Position numbers and translations under genes: made by a program. A model generated the notes under the pieces. That model searched no databases and was not told the origin of the DNA. It saw only the letters and a program-made list of their open reading frames with translations. A DNA stretch of 15,014 nucleotides. Source: Pseudomonadota bacterium. Its GTDB lineage: Bacteria > Pseudomonadota > Alphaproteobacteria > Rhizobiales > Xanthobacteraceae. Positions 1 through 5,991 of this stretch are shown piece after piece. The stretch lies in assembly GCA_023449855.1 (NCBI GenBank), contig JAEXHR010000217.1:1-15014 (forward strand), given 5' to 3'. Positions within the stretch are counted from its first letter, which is position 1, and each line of letters starts with the position of its first letter.

Positions 1-29
1 CCTCTCCCCGCGCAAGATGCGGGGAGAGG
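1..29. repeat. Short inverted repeat (CCTCTCCCCGC / GCGGGGAGAGG)
   Basis: Two perfect 11-nt arms (1-11 and 19-29) flank a 7-nt spacer and would form a stable GC-rich hairpin. It lies just past the stop of the dehydrogenase gene, so it could end or stabilise that transcript. On the minus strand there is no T-run after the stem, so it is not a classical intrinsic terminator. Similar CTCTCCCC...GGGGAGAG hairpins are common intergenic repeats in Bradyrhizobium relatives (from memory). The element may extend left of the window. Confidence 0.7.
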
Positions 30-36
30 GAAAAGG

Positions 37-804
37 TCAAAGACCCTGACCGCCCGACACCTCGATCCGCTGCGCATTGATCCAGCGGTTTTCCTCCGAC
101 AGCAGATTCGCGATCATCGGACCGATATCGTCGGGCACGCCGACCCGGCCGAGCGCCGTGACGCCGGCGATGTGTTTGTTGATCTCCGCATTGTCCCGCA
201 CGGCCCCGCCGCCGAAGTCCGTTTCGATCGCCCCCGGCGCGACCGTATTCACGGCAATGCCGCGTCCGCCCAGCTCCTTGGCGAGATAGCGCGTGAGCAC
301 CTCGACCGCCCCCTTCATGGCCGAATAGGCGCCGTAGCCCGGCAGCGTCATGCGGGTCAGGCCGGAGGACAGGTTCACGATGCGACCGCCATCGGCCATG
401 ATCGGCAGCAGCGCCTGGGTAAGAAACAGCACGCCCTTGAAGTGAACATTCACCAGCCGGTCGAACGAGGCTTCGGTGGTCTCGGCAAGCGGCGCATAAT
501 CGCCGTGACCGGCATTGTTCACGAGATGATCGAAGCTGTCGCGATCGAAGGTCGTCTTCAGCGCGGCGCGCAGCCGTTCGACGAAGCCGGGAAACGCCGC
601 GACATCGCCGGTGTCGAGCTGCAGGGCTACAGCCTTGCGGCCCATGGCCTCGATCTCGGCGACGACAGCCTGCGCATCCTCGGCACGGCTCTGATAGGTG
701 ACGATGGCGTCTCCGCCATGGCGGGCAATGGCGAGTGCGGTGTTGCGGCCAAGACCGCGGCTGGCGCCGGTGACGATCGCAAGCTTGGTGGTGGCATTGG
801 TCAT
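37..804 (-). CDS. Short-chain dehydrogenase/reductase (SDR) family oxidoreductase
   Basis: A 255-residue classical SDR, the normal length for the family, expected to be a soluble cytoplasmic NAD(P)(H)-dependent oxidoreductase. The cofactor-binding glycine motif TGASRGLG is at residues 12-19, NNAG at 96-99, and the catalytic set is Asn119, Ser147, Tyr160 and Lys164 (YSAMK). A basic residue inside the glycine motif (Arg16) hints at NADPH preference; this is inference. The ATG start has GAGGAA about 6 nt upstream. It is divergent from an AraC-type regulator, so it is probably that regulator's target. The substrate cannot be told from sequence: the best alternatives are a 3-oxoacyl-ACP reductase-like (FabG-like) or xenobiotic carbonyl reductase role. 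Confidence 0.93.
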   Translation of the reverse strand: MTNATTKLAIVTGASRGLGRNTALAIARHGGDAIVTYQSRAEDAQAVVAEIEAMGRKAVALQLDTGDVAAFPGFVERLRAALKTTFDRDSFDHLVNNAGHGDYAPLAETTEASFDRLVNVHFKGVLFLTQALLPIMADGGRIVNLSSGLTRMTLPGYGAYSAMKGAVEVLTRYLAKELGGRGIAVNTVAPGAIETDFGGGAVRDNAEINKHIAGVTALGRVGVPDDIGPMIANLLSEENRWINAQRIEVSGGQGL

Positions 805-942
805 GGAAGCATTCCTCGTGGAATTTCGGAGTGCCCTGACCTATCGCTCCTCCGTCCGGCCGTCGTTGCCGGAACCTCGACGCTATTTGCCTAATCCTCC
901 GAATGGCGCCCGCCACGACCAGGATTGGGTTATAGTGACCGC
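805..942. promoter_or_regulatory. Divergent promoter region between SDR and AraC-type genes
   Basis: This 138-nt stretch separates two divergent starts and must hold both promoters and any AraC-type operator. On the plus strand TATAGT (931-936) lies only 6 nt before the regulator's ATG. If it is the -10 box the transcript would be leaderless or nearly so, which fits the lack of a well-placed Shine-Dalgarno sequence. No convincing -35 box or clear direct-repeat operator was found. Confidence 0.5.
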
Positions 943-1836
943 ATGACCGACACCCTGCGCGATAAAGTCCGCCGCTATGTGGACGCCCATGGCGACACCG
1001 CCGGCCTTGCCCAAACGCCCGTCCCTGGCCTCACGGTCATCCGGGTCGCCGAGCCCAGTGGACTCCTTCACGCCATCTACCAACCGCTGGTGTGCCTGGT
1101 CTTGCAGGGCGCCAAACAGGTCACGGTTGGCACCGAGAGCCTGATCCTGAACGCTGGCGACAGCATGCTCATCACCGTCGACGTCCCCAATGTCAGTCAG
1201 ATCATTCGCGCCAGCGCGGACGAGCCCTATGTCTCGCTGGTGATGCATCTCGACCCCGCGGTGATCGCCGAGCTGTCGCTGCAGATCAAGGCTGAGCCGG
1301 GCGCCGATGGCTCTGCCATCCGATATGCACCGACCGACATGGAGGTCAGCGACGCCGCGCTACGCCTGATGCGCCTGCTGGATCGTCCGGAATCCGTGCC
1401 GGTGCTGCATGGCCAGCTCGTGCGCGAGCTGCACTACTGGCTGCTGACCGGCCGCCACGGCCCAGCGATCCGCCGGCTCGGTTCGCCGGACAGCCATGTG
1501 CAGCGAGTGACCCGCGCGGTGACCATCCTGCGGCAGGAATTCGCGCAGCCGCTGCCGGTGGAGCGCCTGGCGGCAGCGGCCGGCATGAGCGCGTCCTCGT
1601 TCCACGAGCATTTCCGCAGCGTTACCTCGCTGTCGCCGCGGCAATTCCAGAAGCAGCTCCGGCTGATCGAGGCGCGGCGGCTGATGATGTCGGAAGGCGC
1701 CACGGCGAGCAGCGCCGCCTTCGCCGTCGGCTATCAGAGCGTGCCGCAATTCACCCGGGAATATGGTCGCATGTTCGGCACGCCGCCGGCACGTGATGCC
1801 GAGGCGAACCGCAGCTGGGCGGAGAGCGCGGCGTAA
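943..1836 (+). CDS. AraC-family transcriptional regulator
   Basis: A 297-residue regulator with two parts. Residues about 20-160 resemble the AraC-type N-terminal cupin-like sensor domain (the PF06719 type); residues about 185-285 are the DNA-binding domain with two helix-turn-helix units (about 206-226, LAAAAGMSASSFHEHF, and about 255-278, ending in the typical VGYQSVPQFTREYGRMFGTPP). The ATG at 943 is preferred over an in-frame TTG at 925, because homologues usually begin just before a short charged helix and TTG has no spaced ribosome binding site. It is divergent from the dehydrogenase gene and probably activates it. The inducer is unknown; relatives of this domain layout often respond to aldehydes or aromatic compounds. 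Confidence 0.93.
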   Translation: MTDTLRDKVRRYVDAHGDTAGLAQTPVPGLTVIRVAEPSGLLHAIYQPLVCLVLQGAKQVTVGTESLILNAGDSMLITVDVPNVSQIIRASADEPYVSLVMHLDPAVIAELSLQIKAEPGADGSAIRYAPTDMEVSDAALRLMRLLDRPESVPVLHGQLVRELHYWLLTGRHGPAIRRLGSPDSHVQRVTRAVTILRQEFAQPLPVERLAAAAGMSASSFHEHFRSVTSLSPRQFQKQLRLIEARRLMMSEGATASSAAFAVGYQSVPQFTREYGRMFGTPPARDAEANRSWAESAA

Positions 1837-1866
1837 GCCGCGAACTGCGATGGGCCCGCTGCCAGC

Positions 1867-1973
1867 CCCTCATGGTGAGGAGGCGCAAAGCACCGCCTCG
1901 AACCATGAGGCCCCGGACGGAGCCTCTGGCCATCCTTCGAGACGCGGCGAAGACGCCGCTCCTCAGGATGAGG
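1867..1973. repeat. Palindromic intergenic repeat, family A, copy 1
   Basis: It starts CCCTCATGGTGAGGAGGCGC, carries the core CCATCCTTCGAGACGC at 1930-1945, and ends CTCCTCAGGATGAGG. Two more copies occur in the window (9381-9492 and 11596-11707), in the same orientation relative to the core. The outer ends are complementary enough to fold back. It sits directly after the AraC-type gene and could serve as that gene's transcript end. It is non-coding, although open frames run through it. Confidence 0.85.
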
Positions 1974-2044
1974 ACGGAGTCCAAACGCATCAGCTTGCCC
2001 CTCACTTTGATACTTCACATCATCGCCAAGGAATCGTCGCAAAT

Positions 2045-2090
2045 CGCTAGCCGGCTAGCGCCAAACGCGCGTGATATCTTAACGTACGTT
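2045..2090. promoter_or_regulatory. Cluster of perfect palindromes upstream of the decarboxylase promoter
   Basis: Four perfect palindromes stand almost side by side: CGCTAGCCGGCTAGCG (2045-2060, 16 bp), ACGCGCGT (2065-2072), GATATC (2073-2078) and AACGTACGTT (2081-2090). They lie about 80-125 nt ahead of the proposed -35 box. Symmetric sites like these may bind dimeric regulators, but no known consensus was recognised. The rest of 1974-2169 shows no gene or further structure. Confidence 0.4.
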
Positions 2091-2169
2091 CATCCTGGCC
2101 GCTCTGAGTGCGTCCCGTTTGCAACGCCGCGAACTCGCATCGAGAAAATTGACCCTCGACCGAAAAAAG

Positions 2170-2198
2170 TTGTTGCGATGGGGGTCCAAAGAACTTAT
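2170..2198 (+). promoter_or_regulatory. Possible promoter of the ornithine decarboxylase leader
   Basis: TTGTTG (2170-2175) and ACTTAT (2193-2198) are separated by 17 nt and resemble a housekeeping sigma promoter. Transcription would begin near 2205, giving a leader of about 475 nt. Neither hexamer is a perfect consensus match, so this is a candidate only. Confidence 0.35.
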
Positions 2199-2407
2199 TT
2201 GCGGTCTTGCCCAATTTCGCACGTGCCTGTGGTCGTGTGTCAGTCGGTAGGTATCCGGACAAGAGGCCGGACAGCCGCCAAGGGGCGAAGAAGCCGAGGG
2301 TCTCTCGCTGCGTTTTGCGCGAGGCCAGCATCTCTCTCCAGGGATGCCGTTGAAGGTGACTTTGCTCTTTGCAACCGTGACTGGCAGCCGGAGGCGAACC
2401 GGCGCAC

Positions 2408-2459
2408 CCCGCTCTCAACGGGGGACGCGACTTAAAGCAACGACGGAGCGGGCTTTTTT
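2408..2459 (+). terminator. Intrinsic terminator / attenuator inside the decarboxylase leader
   Basis: CCCGCTC (2408-2414) pairs perfectly with GAGCGGG (2446-2452), followed one base later by six T residues (2454-2459). The loop is long (31 nt), unlike a simple terminator. The same left arm can instead be locked into CCCCG/CGGGG (2407-2411/2419-2423), extended by CGC/GCG (2403-2405/2427-2429); the two folds exclude each other. In addition CCGTTGA (2347-2353) pairs with TCAACGG (2415-2421), which is compatible with the terminator stem as an H-type pseudoknot but not with the local hairpin. A shorter alternative stem is AAAGC/GCTTT (2434-2438/2452-2456). It lies 220 nt before the start codon, so it would act as a switch. 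Confidence 0.6.
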
Positions 2460-2537
2460 GGTCTCTACCGGCAGTCCAACGCCGGCGCGGGCTACTGAAA
2501 AGGCTTGTCCTTCATTGCCAGGTGTGCGGGCGGGAAA

Positions 2538-2674
2538 TCTCCCAACCAATCCACGGCAGCACAGTTTGATCTGAGCGTTTTGGCTCGTCCGCCTCCATCG
2601 CGTGACGCCGCCGAAGAGCTTCGATCATACGCATATTTGCTTTTGCGCCCCTTCTCGCGGAGGGCGTTGGGAGA
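2538..2674 (+). promoter_or_regulatory. Ribosome-binding-site sequestering element of ornithine decarboxylase
   Basis: TCTCCCAAC (2538-2546) is a perfect 9-nt complement of GTTGGGAGA (2666-2674), which contains the Shine-Dalgarno sequence GGGAG of the decarboxylase. Pairing would hide the ribosome binding site. A competing local hairpin, CGCCC/GGGCG (2646-2650/2662-2666), would leave most of GGGAGAG exposed. This suggests translational control on top of attenuation; it is a prediction from complementarity only. Confidence 0.45.
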
Positions 2675-2679
2675 GTGCT

Positions 2680-3822
2680 ATGACCGAACGTATCCAGGAA
2701 TTCCTGCGCGCCCGCCGCAACGAAGGCCTCGACACCGAGCCGTGTCTGGTCGTCGACCTCGATGTCGTCCGTGACAATTTCCAGAGCTTCGCGAAGGCGC
2801 TGCCGGACTCTCGCGTGTTCTACGCCGTGAAGGCCAACCCGGCGCCCGAAGTGCTGTCGCTGCTGGCCTCCATGGGCTCGTGCTTCGACTGCGCCACCGT
2901 GGCTGAAATCGAGATGGCGCTCGCCGCTGGCGCGACGCCAGACCGCATCTCTTATGGCAACACCATCAAGAAGGAGCGCGACATTGCGCGCGCCTTCGCG
3001 CTGGGCATCCGCATGTTCGCCGTCGATTGCGCGCCGGAAGTCGAGAAGATCGCGCGCGTCGCGCCGGGCGCAAAAGTGTTCTGCCGCATCCTCTATGATT
3101 GCGCCGGCGCCGAATGGCCGCTGTCGCGCAAGTTCGGCTGCGATCCGGAAATGGCCGTCGACGTGCTCGATCTCGCCAAGCGTCTCGGCCTCGAGCCGGT
3201 CGGCATCTCGTTCCATGTCGGCTCGCAGCAGCGCAAGGTGAAGGCATGGGACCGCGCGCTGGCAATGGCCTCGTCGGTGTTCCGTGACTGCGCCGAGCGC
3301 GGCATCAACCTCACCCTTGTCAACATGGGTGGCGGCTTCCCGACCAAGTATCTGAAGGACGTGCCGCCGGTTGTGCAGTACGGCCGCTCGATCTTCCGCG
3401 CGCTGCGCAAGCACTTTGGCAACGCGATCCCGGAAACCATCATCGAGCCGGGTCGTGGCATGGTTGGTAACGCCGGCATCATCGAGACCGAGGTCGTGCT
3501 CATCTCGAAGAAGAGCGACGAGGACGACAATCGCTGGGTTTATCTCGACATCGGCAAGTTCGGCGGTCTCGCCGAGACGATGGACGAGTCGATCCGCTAC
3601 GCGATCCGCACCCGTCACGACGGCGCGGAGATGGCGCCTTGCGTGCTCGCCGGCCCAACCTGCGATTCGGCCGACGTGCTGTATGAGAAGGTGCCGTATC
3701 CGTTGCCCGTCACGCTGGAGATCGGCGACAAGCTGCTGATCGAAGGCACCGGGGCGTATACCTCGACCTATTCGGCGGTTGCCTTCAACGGCATCCCGCC
3801 GCTGCGGACGTATCATATCTGA
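2680..3822 (+). CDS. odc: Ornithine (possibly lysine/ornithine) decarboxylase, PLP-dependent, alanine-racemase fold
   Basis: A 380-residue group IV (eukaryote-like) decarboxylase that converts ornithine to putrescine in the cytoplasm using pyridoxal phosphate. Lys51 in YAVKAN is the cofactor-binding lysine. HVGS at 179-182 and EPGRG at 256-260 bind the cofactor. Cys328 in GPTCDSADVLYE is the catalytic cysteine donated across the dimer interface. The C-terminal barrel ends TGAYTSTYSAVAFNG. The ATG at 2680 has GGGAG 6-7 nt upstream and begins MTERIQEFL as in rhizobial homologues; an upstream in-frame start near 2602 falls in the leader and is rejected. Homospermidine synthase downstream uses its product. 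Some alphaproteobacterial members also decarboxylate lysine, and specificity cannot be decided here. The leader points to strong post-transcriptional control. Confidence 0.95.
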   Translation: MTERIQEFLRARRNEGLDTEPCLVVDLDVVRDNFQSFAKALPDSRVFYAVKANPAPEVLSLLASMGSCFDCATVAEIEMALAAGATPDRISYGNTIKKERDIARAFALGIRMFAVDCAPEVEKIARVAPGAKVFCRILYDCAGAEWPLSRKFGCDPEMAVDVLDLAKRLGLEPVGISFHVGSQQRKVKAWDRALAMASSVFRDCAERGINLTLVNMGGGFPTKYLKDVPPVVQYGRSIFRALRKHFGNAIPETIIEPGRGMVGNAGIIETEVVLISKKSDEDDNRWVYLDIGKFGGLAETMDESIRYAIRTRHDGAEMAPCVLAGPTCDSADVLYEKVPYPLPVTLEIGDKLLIEGTGAYTSTYSAVAFNGIPPLRTYHI

Positions 3823-3840
3823 TACGGAAACCACGCTCTC

Positions 3841-3915
3841 GTCATTGCGAGCGCAGCGAAGCAATCCAGAAAGCCAAGAGCTGGATTGCTTCGTCGCTTC
3901 GCTCCTCGCAATGAC
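3841..3915. repeat. Palindromic intergenic repeat, family B, complete copy
   Basis: The left end GTCATTGCGAGCGCAGCGAA and right end TTCGCTCCTCGCAATGAC are near-perfect inverted copies, giving a 75-nt hairpin with internal arms GCAATCCAG/CTGGATTGC. A second copy begins at 14982 and is cut by the window edge. It lies 18 nt after the decarboxylase stop and may stabilise or end that message. It contains the GAGCGCAGCGAA core shared with other repeat families here. Confidence 0.9.
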
Positions 3916-3970
3916 GGCCAACTGAGAGCCGGTCCGCCGGGTCTCATCCTGTCACTCACCGGACTGACAA

Positions 3971-3991
3971 CACTCCGCCGCAAGCGGAGTG
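3971..3991 (+). promoter_or_regulatory. Hairpin over the acetyltransferase ribosome binding site
   Basis: CACTCCGC (3971-3978) and GCGGAGTG (3984-3991) form a perfect 8-bp stem with a 5-nt loop. The GGAG in the right arm is the best Shine-Dalgarno-like sequence for the ATG at 4004, although the spacing is long; a GGGG run just after the stem is the other candidate. The stem could therefore control initiation, or merely place the GGGG run in the open. Confidence 0.45.
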
Positions 3992-4003
3992 GGGACACAT
4001 GCC

Positions 4004-4594
4004 ATGACCGATCTGCACGAGACCAACATTGTTGCCCCGACCATCGCAGCCACTCCGTACGTGATCCGTGCGGAGATGAGCTCCGACATCGCCGCCCGTG
4101 AATCCCTGCTGGATGTGTGCTTCGGCGCCTCGCGCCATGCCCGCACCTGCCAGCGACTGCGTGACGGACGATTGCCCGCAGAAGGCCTCGCCTTCTCGGT
4201 GGATTATGAGGGCAAGCTGGTCGGCACGATCAGGCTTTGGCATGTCGACGCCGGGGGCCGGGCTGCCTTGATGCTCGGCCCTCTGGCCGTCGATCCCGCC
4301 ATGCGCGCGTTCGGCATCGGCGCCGCGCTGATGAAGCATGCGATCGCCGAAGCCGAGGCGCGCGGCCACGGCGCCATCCTGCTGCTGGGCGACGCGCCGT
4401 ATTATGCCCGCTTCGGCTTCACGCCGGCGCGCATGGCCACGCTGGCGCTGCCCGGCCCGTTCGAGCGCGAGCGCCTGCTCGGCCTCGAACTGAAGCCGGA
4501 CGCGCTGGATCGCGCCCGTGGCATCATCCTGCCGAGCGGTAAGCGGGTCCGCAGCTCGGCGAGCGCGTTTCAGCCCTTCGCCCGCGCGGCTTGA
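4004..4594 (+). CDS. GNAT-family N-acetyltransferase (YhbS-like)
   Basis: A 196-residue cytoplasmic protein with one GNAT domain at about 19-160. Acetyl-CoA binding motif A is at residues 91-110: LGPLAVDP, then Arg101-x-x-Gly-x-Gly106. The late motif YYARFGF (133-139) is typical of the YhbS/COG3153 group. The ATG at 4004 is chosen over an in-frame GTG at 3989, which lies within the hairpin before the gene. It follows ornithine decarboxylase by 181 nt, with a repeat in between, and precedes a Rid-family gene by 54 nt. A polyamine substrate is tempting from the neighbourhood, but the family acts on many amines and the sequence does not show it. Confidence 0.88.
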   Translation: MTDLHETNIVAPTIAATPYVIRAEMSSDIAARESLLDVCFGASRHARTCQRLRDGRLPAEGLAFSVDYEGKLVGTIRLWHVDAGGRAALMLGPLAVDPAMRAFGIGAALMKHAIAEAEARGHGAILLLGDAPYYARFGFTPARMATLALPGPFERERLLGLELKPDALDRARGIILPSGKRVRSSASAFQPFARAA

Positions 4595-4648
4595 TTTGAC
4601 GACCAGGAACCGGCATTGCGGGGCTCATCTCTGCAGGAGAGCCTCACA

Positions 4649-5038
4649 ATGACCCGCAAGCTGATTTCCACCGGATCGCCGTTCGAAAAGACCGCCGGCT
4701 ACAGCCGCGCGGTGGTCGATGGCGATTTCTGCTTCGTCTCCGGCACCACCGGCTACGACTACACCACCATGACGCTGCCGGCCGATGTCACGGCGCAGAC
4801 ACAGAACTGCTTCAAGACCATCGAAGGCGCGTTGAAGGAGGCCGGATTTGCCATGGCCGACATCGTGCGCGCCAGCTACTTCATCACCGACGCCGCCGAG
4901 GCCGACAAGGTGTTCGCGGTGACCGGTGAGCATCTCGGCGAGATCCGCCCGGCCGCGACGCTGCTCGTGGTCGCGGGGCTCTACAAGCCCGAGATGAAAG
5001 TCGAAATCGAAGTGACGGCAAAGCGCCATTCCGCTTGA
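4649..5038 (+). CDS. Rid-family (YjgF/YER057c/UK114) protein lacking the canonical catalytic Arg
   Basis: A 129-residue single-domain protein expected to form a trimer. It shows the family pattern: an early GSPFEKTAGYSRAV strand, FVSGTTG at 29-35, and the C-terminal YKPEMKVEIEVTA at 112-124. In archetypal RidA the segment before the last strand reads P-A-R and the Arg deaminates 2-aminoacrylate-type imines. Here the matching stretch is P101-A102-A103, with an Arg only before the Pro (Arg100). It therefore belongs to a divergent Rid subgroup and imine deaminase activity should not be assumed. The ATG at 4649 has AGGAGA 8 nt upstream; an upstream frame extension is rejected. It is likely co-transcribed with the acetyltransferase gene. 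Confidence 0.88.
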   Translation: MTRKLISTGSPFEKTAGYSRAVVDGDFCFVSGTTGYDYTTMTLPADVTAQTQNCFKTIEGALKEAGFAMADIVRASYFITDAAEADKVFAVTGEHLGEIRPAATLLVVAGLYKPEMKVEIEVTAKRHSA

Positions 5039-5080
5039 TCGTGCCAAGATGTCGCATTTGCTACGTTGACTTCCGAACGG

Positions 5081-5104
5081 ATCATCCTAGGTTGACCGGA
5101 TGAT
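5081..5104. other. Small inverted repeat after the Rid-family gene
   Basis: ATCATCC (5081-5087) and GGATGAT (5098-5104) are perfect arms around a 10-nt spacer, with partly complementary flanks. No T-run follows on either strand, so it is not a clear intrinsic terminator. It may end the preceding transcript by other means or be a regulator site. Confidence 0.3.
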
Positions 5105-5162
5105 GCCGAATGTCAGCCTCAATCGTTTGCTGCTTCGCGCCGGTCACCTTATCGCAGGAAGG

Positions 5163-5200
5163 TAGCCCGGGCGGACGCGCATGTGCGCCGTTCCGGGATA
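5163..5200. repeat. Palindromic repeat, TAGCCCGGG type
   Basis: The outer arms CCCGG (5166-5170) and CCGGG (5193-5197) enclose a perfect inner palindrome GCGCA-TG-TGCGC. It resembles a shortened member of the GTAGCCCGG intergenic repeats of this bacterial family (from memory). It lies about 160 nt before the rnk-like gene. The surrounding 5039-5359 stretch otherwise shows no gene. Confidence 0.55.
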
Positions 5201-5359
5201 CTCTGCAGGTTACGCATCACTCCCCCAAGATTCCGATAGCATCAAATCGCATGCGGAGCGGCACTGGTCGCACTGCGTGCGATTGAGTTGGCATTTTGCC
5301 TGTCACAGTTGATCGACCATTGCTGGCGGAAAGCCGGCAACTGGCAAAGGATGAAGATT

Positions 5360-5785
5360 ATGGACCAGGAAGCAAAGACGGAGCTCCCGGCGATTAGCAT
5401 CACAGCACGCGACGCGAATCGACTTCGGCATCTTGCCGAAGCCGCCATGGACAAGTTCCCGACGACTGCAGATTTTCTTGCCCGCGAAATCGATCGAGCC
5501 GAAATCCAGCCGAACGATCAACAGATGCCGGCCTTCGTGGCCATGCAGTCCAGCGTCACGTTCTGCGATAACACAAACGGTCTCAGCCGAACGGTGACGC
5601 TTGTCTTTCCGGAGGATGCCGACGTCGATGCCGGCAAGATTTCCGTTCTGACGCCGATAGGCGCCGCGCTGATCGGATTATCGACCGGGCAGACCATCGC
5701 GTTTCAAACACCATCCGGCAGTCTGCGCTCGTTGACCGTCACCGATATCTGCTGGCCTTCGCCCCAATCGGCATTGCCAGACTGA
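5360..5785 (+). CDS. rnk: Rnk-like regulator of nucleoside diphosphate kinase / RNA polymerase-binding protein (GreA/GreB C-terminal domain)
   Basis: A 141-residue protein close to the usual Rnk length. Residues 1-52 form a short helical N-terminal part much shorter than the GreA coiled coil, and 57-132 match the GreA/GreB C-terminal domain (VTFCDNTNGLSRTVTLVFP, then the diagnostic ISVLTPIGAALIGLSTGQTI). Rnk-type proteins bind the RNA polymerase secondary channel and lack the acidic fingertip needed for transcript cleavage; in E. coli, Rnk affects nucleoside diphosphate kinase levels. The ATG at 5360 is chosen since AAGG lies 9 nt upstream; an in-frame ATG at 5351 is too close to it. A functional link to the flanking polyamine genes is not evident. 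Confidence 0.85.
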   Translation: MDQEAKTELPAISITARDANRLRHLAEAAMDKFPTTADFLAREIDRAEIQPNDQQMPAFVAMQSSVTFCDNTNGLSRTVTLVFPEDADVDAGKISVLTPIGAALIGLSTGQTIAFQTPSGSLRSLTVTDICWPSPQSALPD

Positions 5786-5837
5786 TCGTCGATGCGAGCC
5801 TGTCACCCCCGCCGCGTAGAGTACTACCTCGATCATC

Positions 5838-5853
5838 ATGCCTACGGCATTTT
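5838..5853 (+). terminator. Weak possible terminator after the rnk-like gene
   Basis: ATGCC-TAC-GGCAT is a perfect 5-bp stem followed directly by TTT. The stem is short and the T-run is only three bases long, so termination would be weak. The rest of the gap to 5991 holds no recognised element. Confidence 0.25.
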
Positions 5854-5991
5854 GTGAATGTTGCATGACGCATCGCCATCATGAGCCTCGCCATTAGGCC
5901 TTGATTTTCCCCACTTTTTGTCGTTTTCAGCACTGGCAACCAAGCCTCTGCGGCGGCCCCGTTACCAACCTCAATCTCGGAGTTACTGTAA

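Larger units (their letters stand above)
2205..2679 (+). ncRNA. Structured 5' leader of ornithine decarboxylase (probable speF RNA motif)
   Basis: No convincing gene lies here, although the next gene starts only at 2680. A conserved cis-regulatory RNA called the speF motif is known upstream of ornithine decarboxylase genes in alphaproteobacteria; by position and gene context this should be it, but I could not align it to the published consensus. Visible hairpins: CTCGC/GCGAG around 2304-2323, GCATC/GATGC (2328-2332/2343-2347), GCCGG/CCGGC (2387-2391/2399-2403) and CCCCG/CGGGG (2407-2411/2419-2423). A terminator and a ribosome-binding-site complement follow and are listed separately. The layout suggests sensing of polyamines or ornithine, which is inference; the left boundary depends on the proposed promoter. 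Confidence 0.6.

Noticed and set aside
1872..2435. A 187-aa open frame across the repeat and the decarboxylase leader
   Set aside because: It runs through a palindromic repeat and the structured leader, has no domain, no good ribosome binding site and mixed codon character; it looks like a chance frame in GC-rich DNA.
2344..2574. Arg-rich upstream frame that could be an ornithine-sensing leader peptide like SpeFL
   Set aside because: It includes an SRRR/QRGTR stretch, but it has no stop before the terminator, its Shine-Dalgarno candidate is too close to the ATG, and it runs over the terminator T-run. No short, well-placed leader peptide was found.
2512..3921. 469-aa minus-strand frame opposite ornithine decarboxylase
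   Set aside because: It is the mirror of a strongly supported plus-strand gene in GC-rich codon use; the product has no recognisable domain and extends into a repeat.
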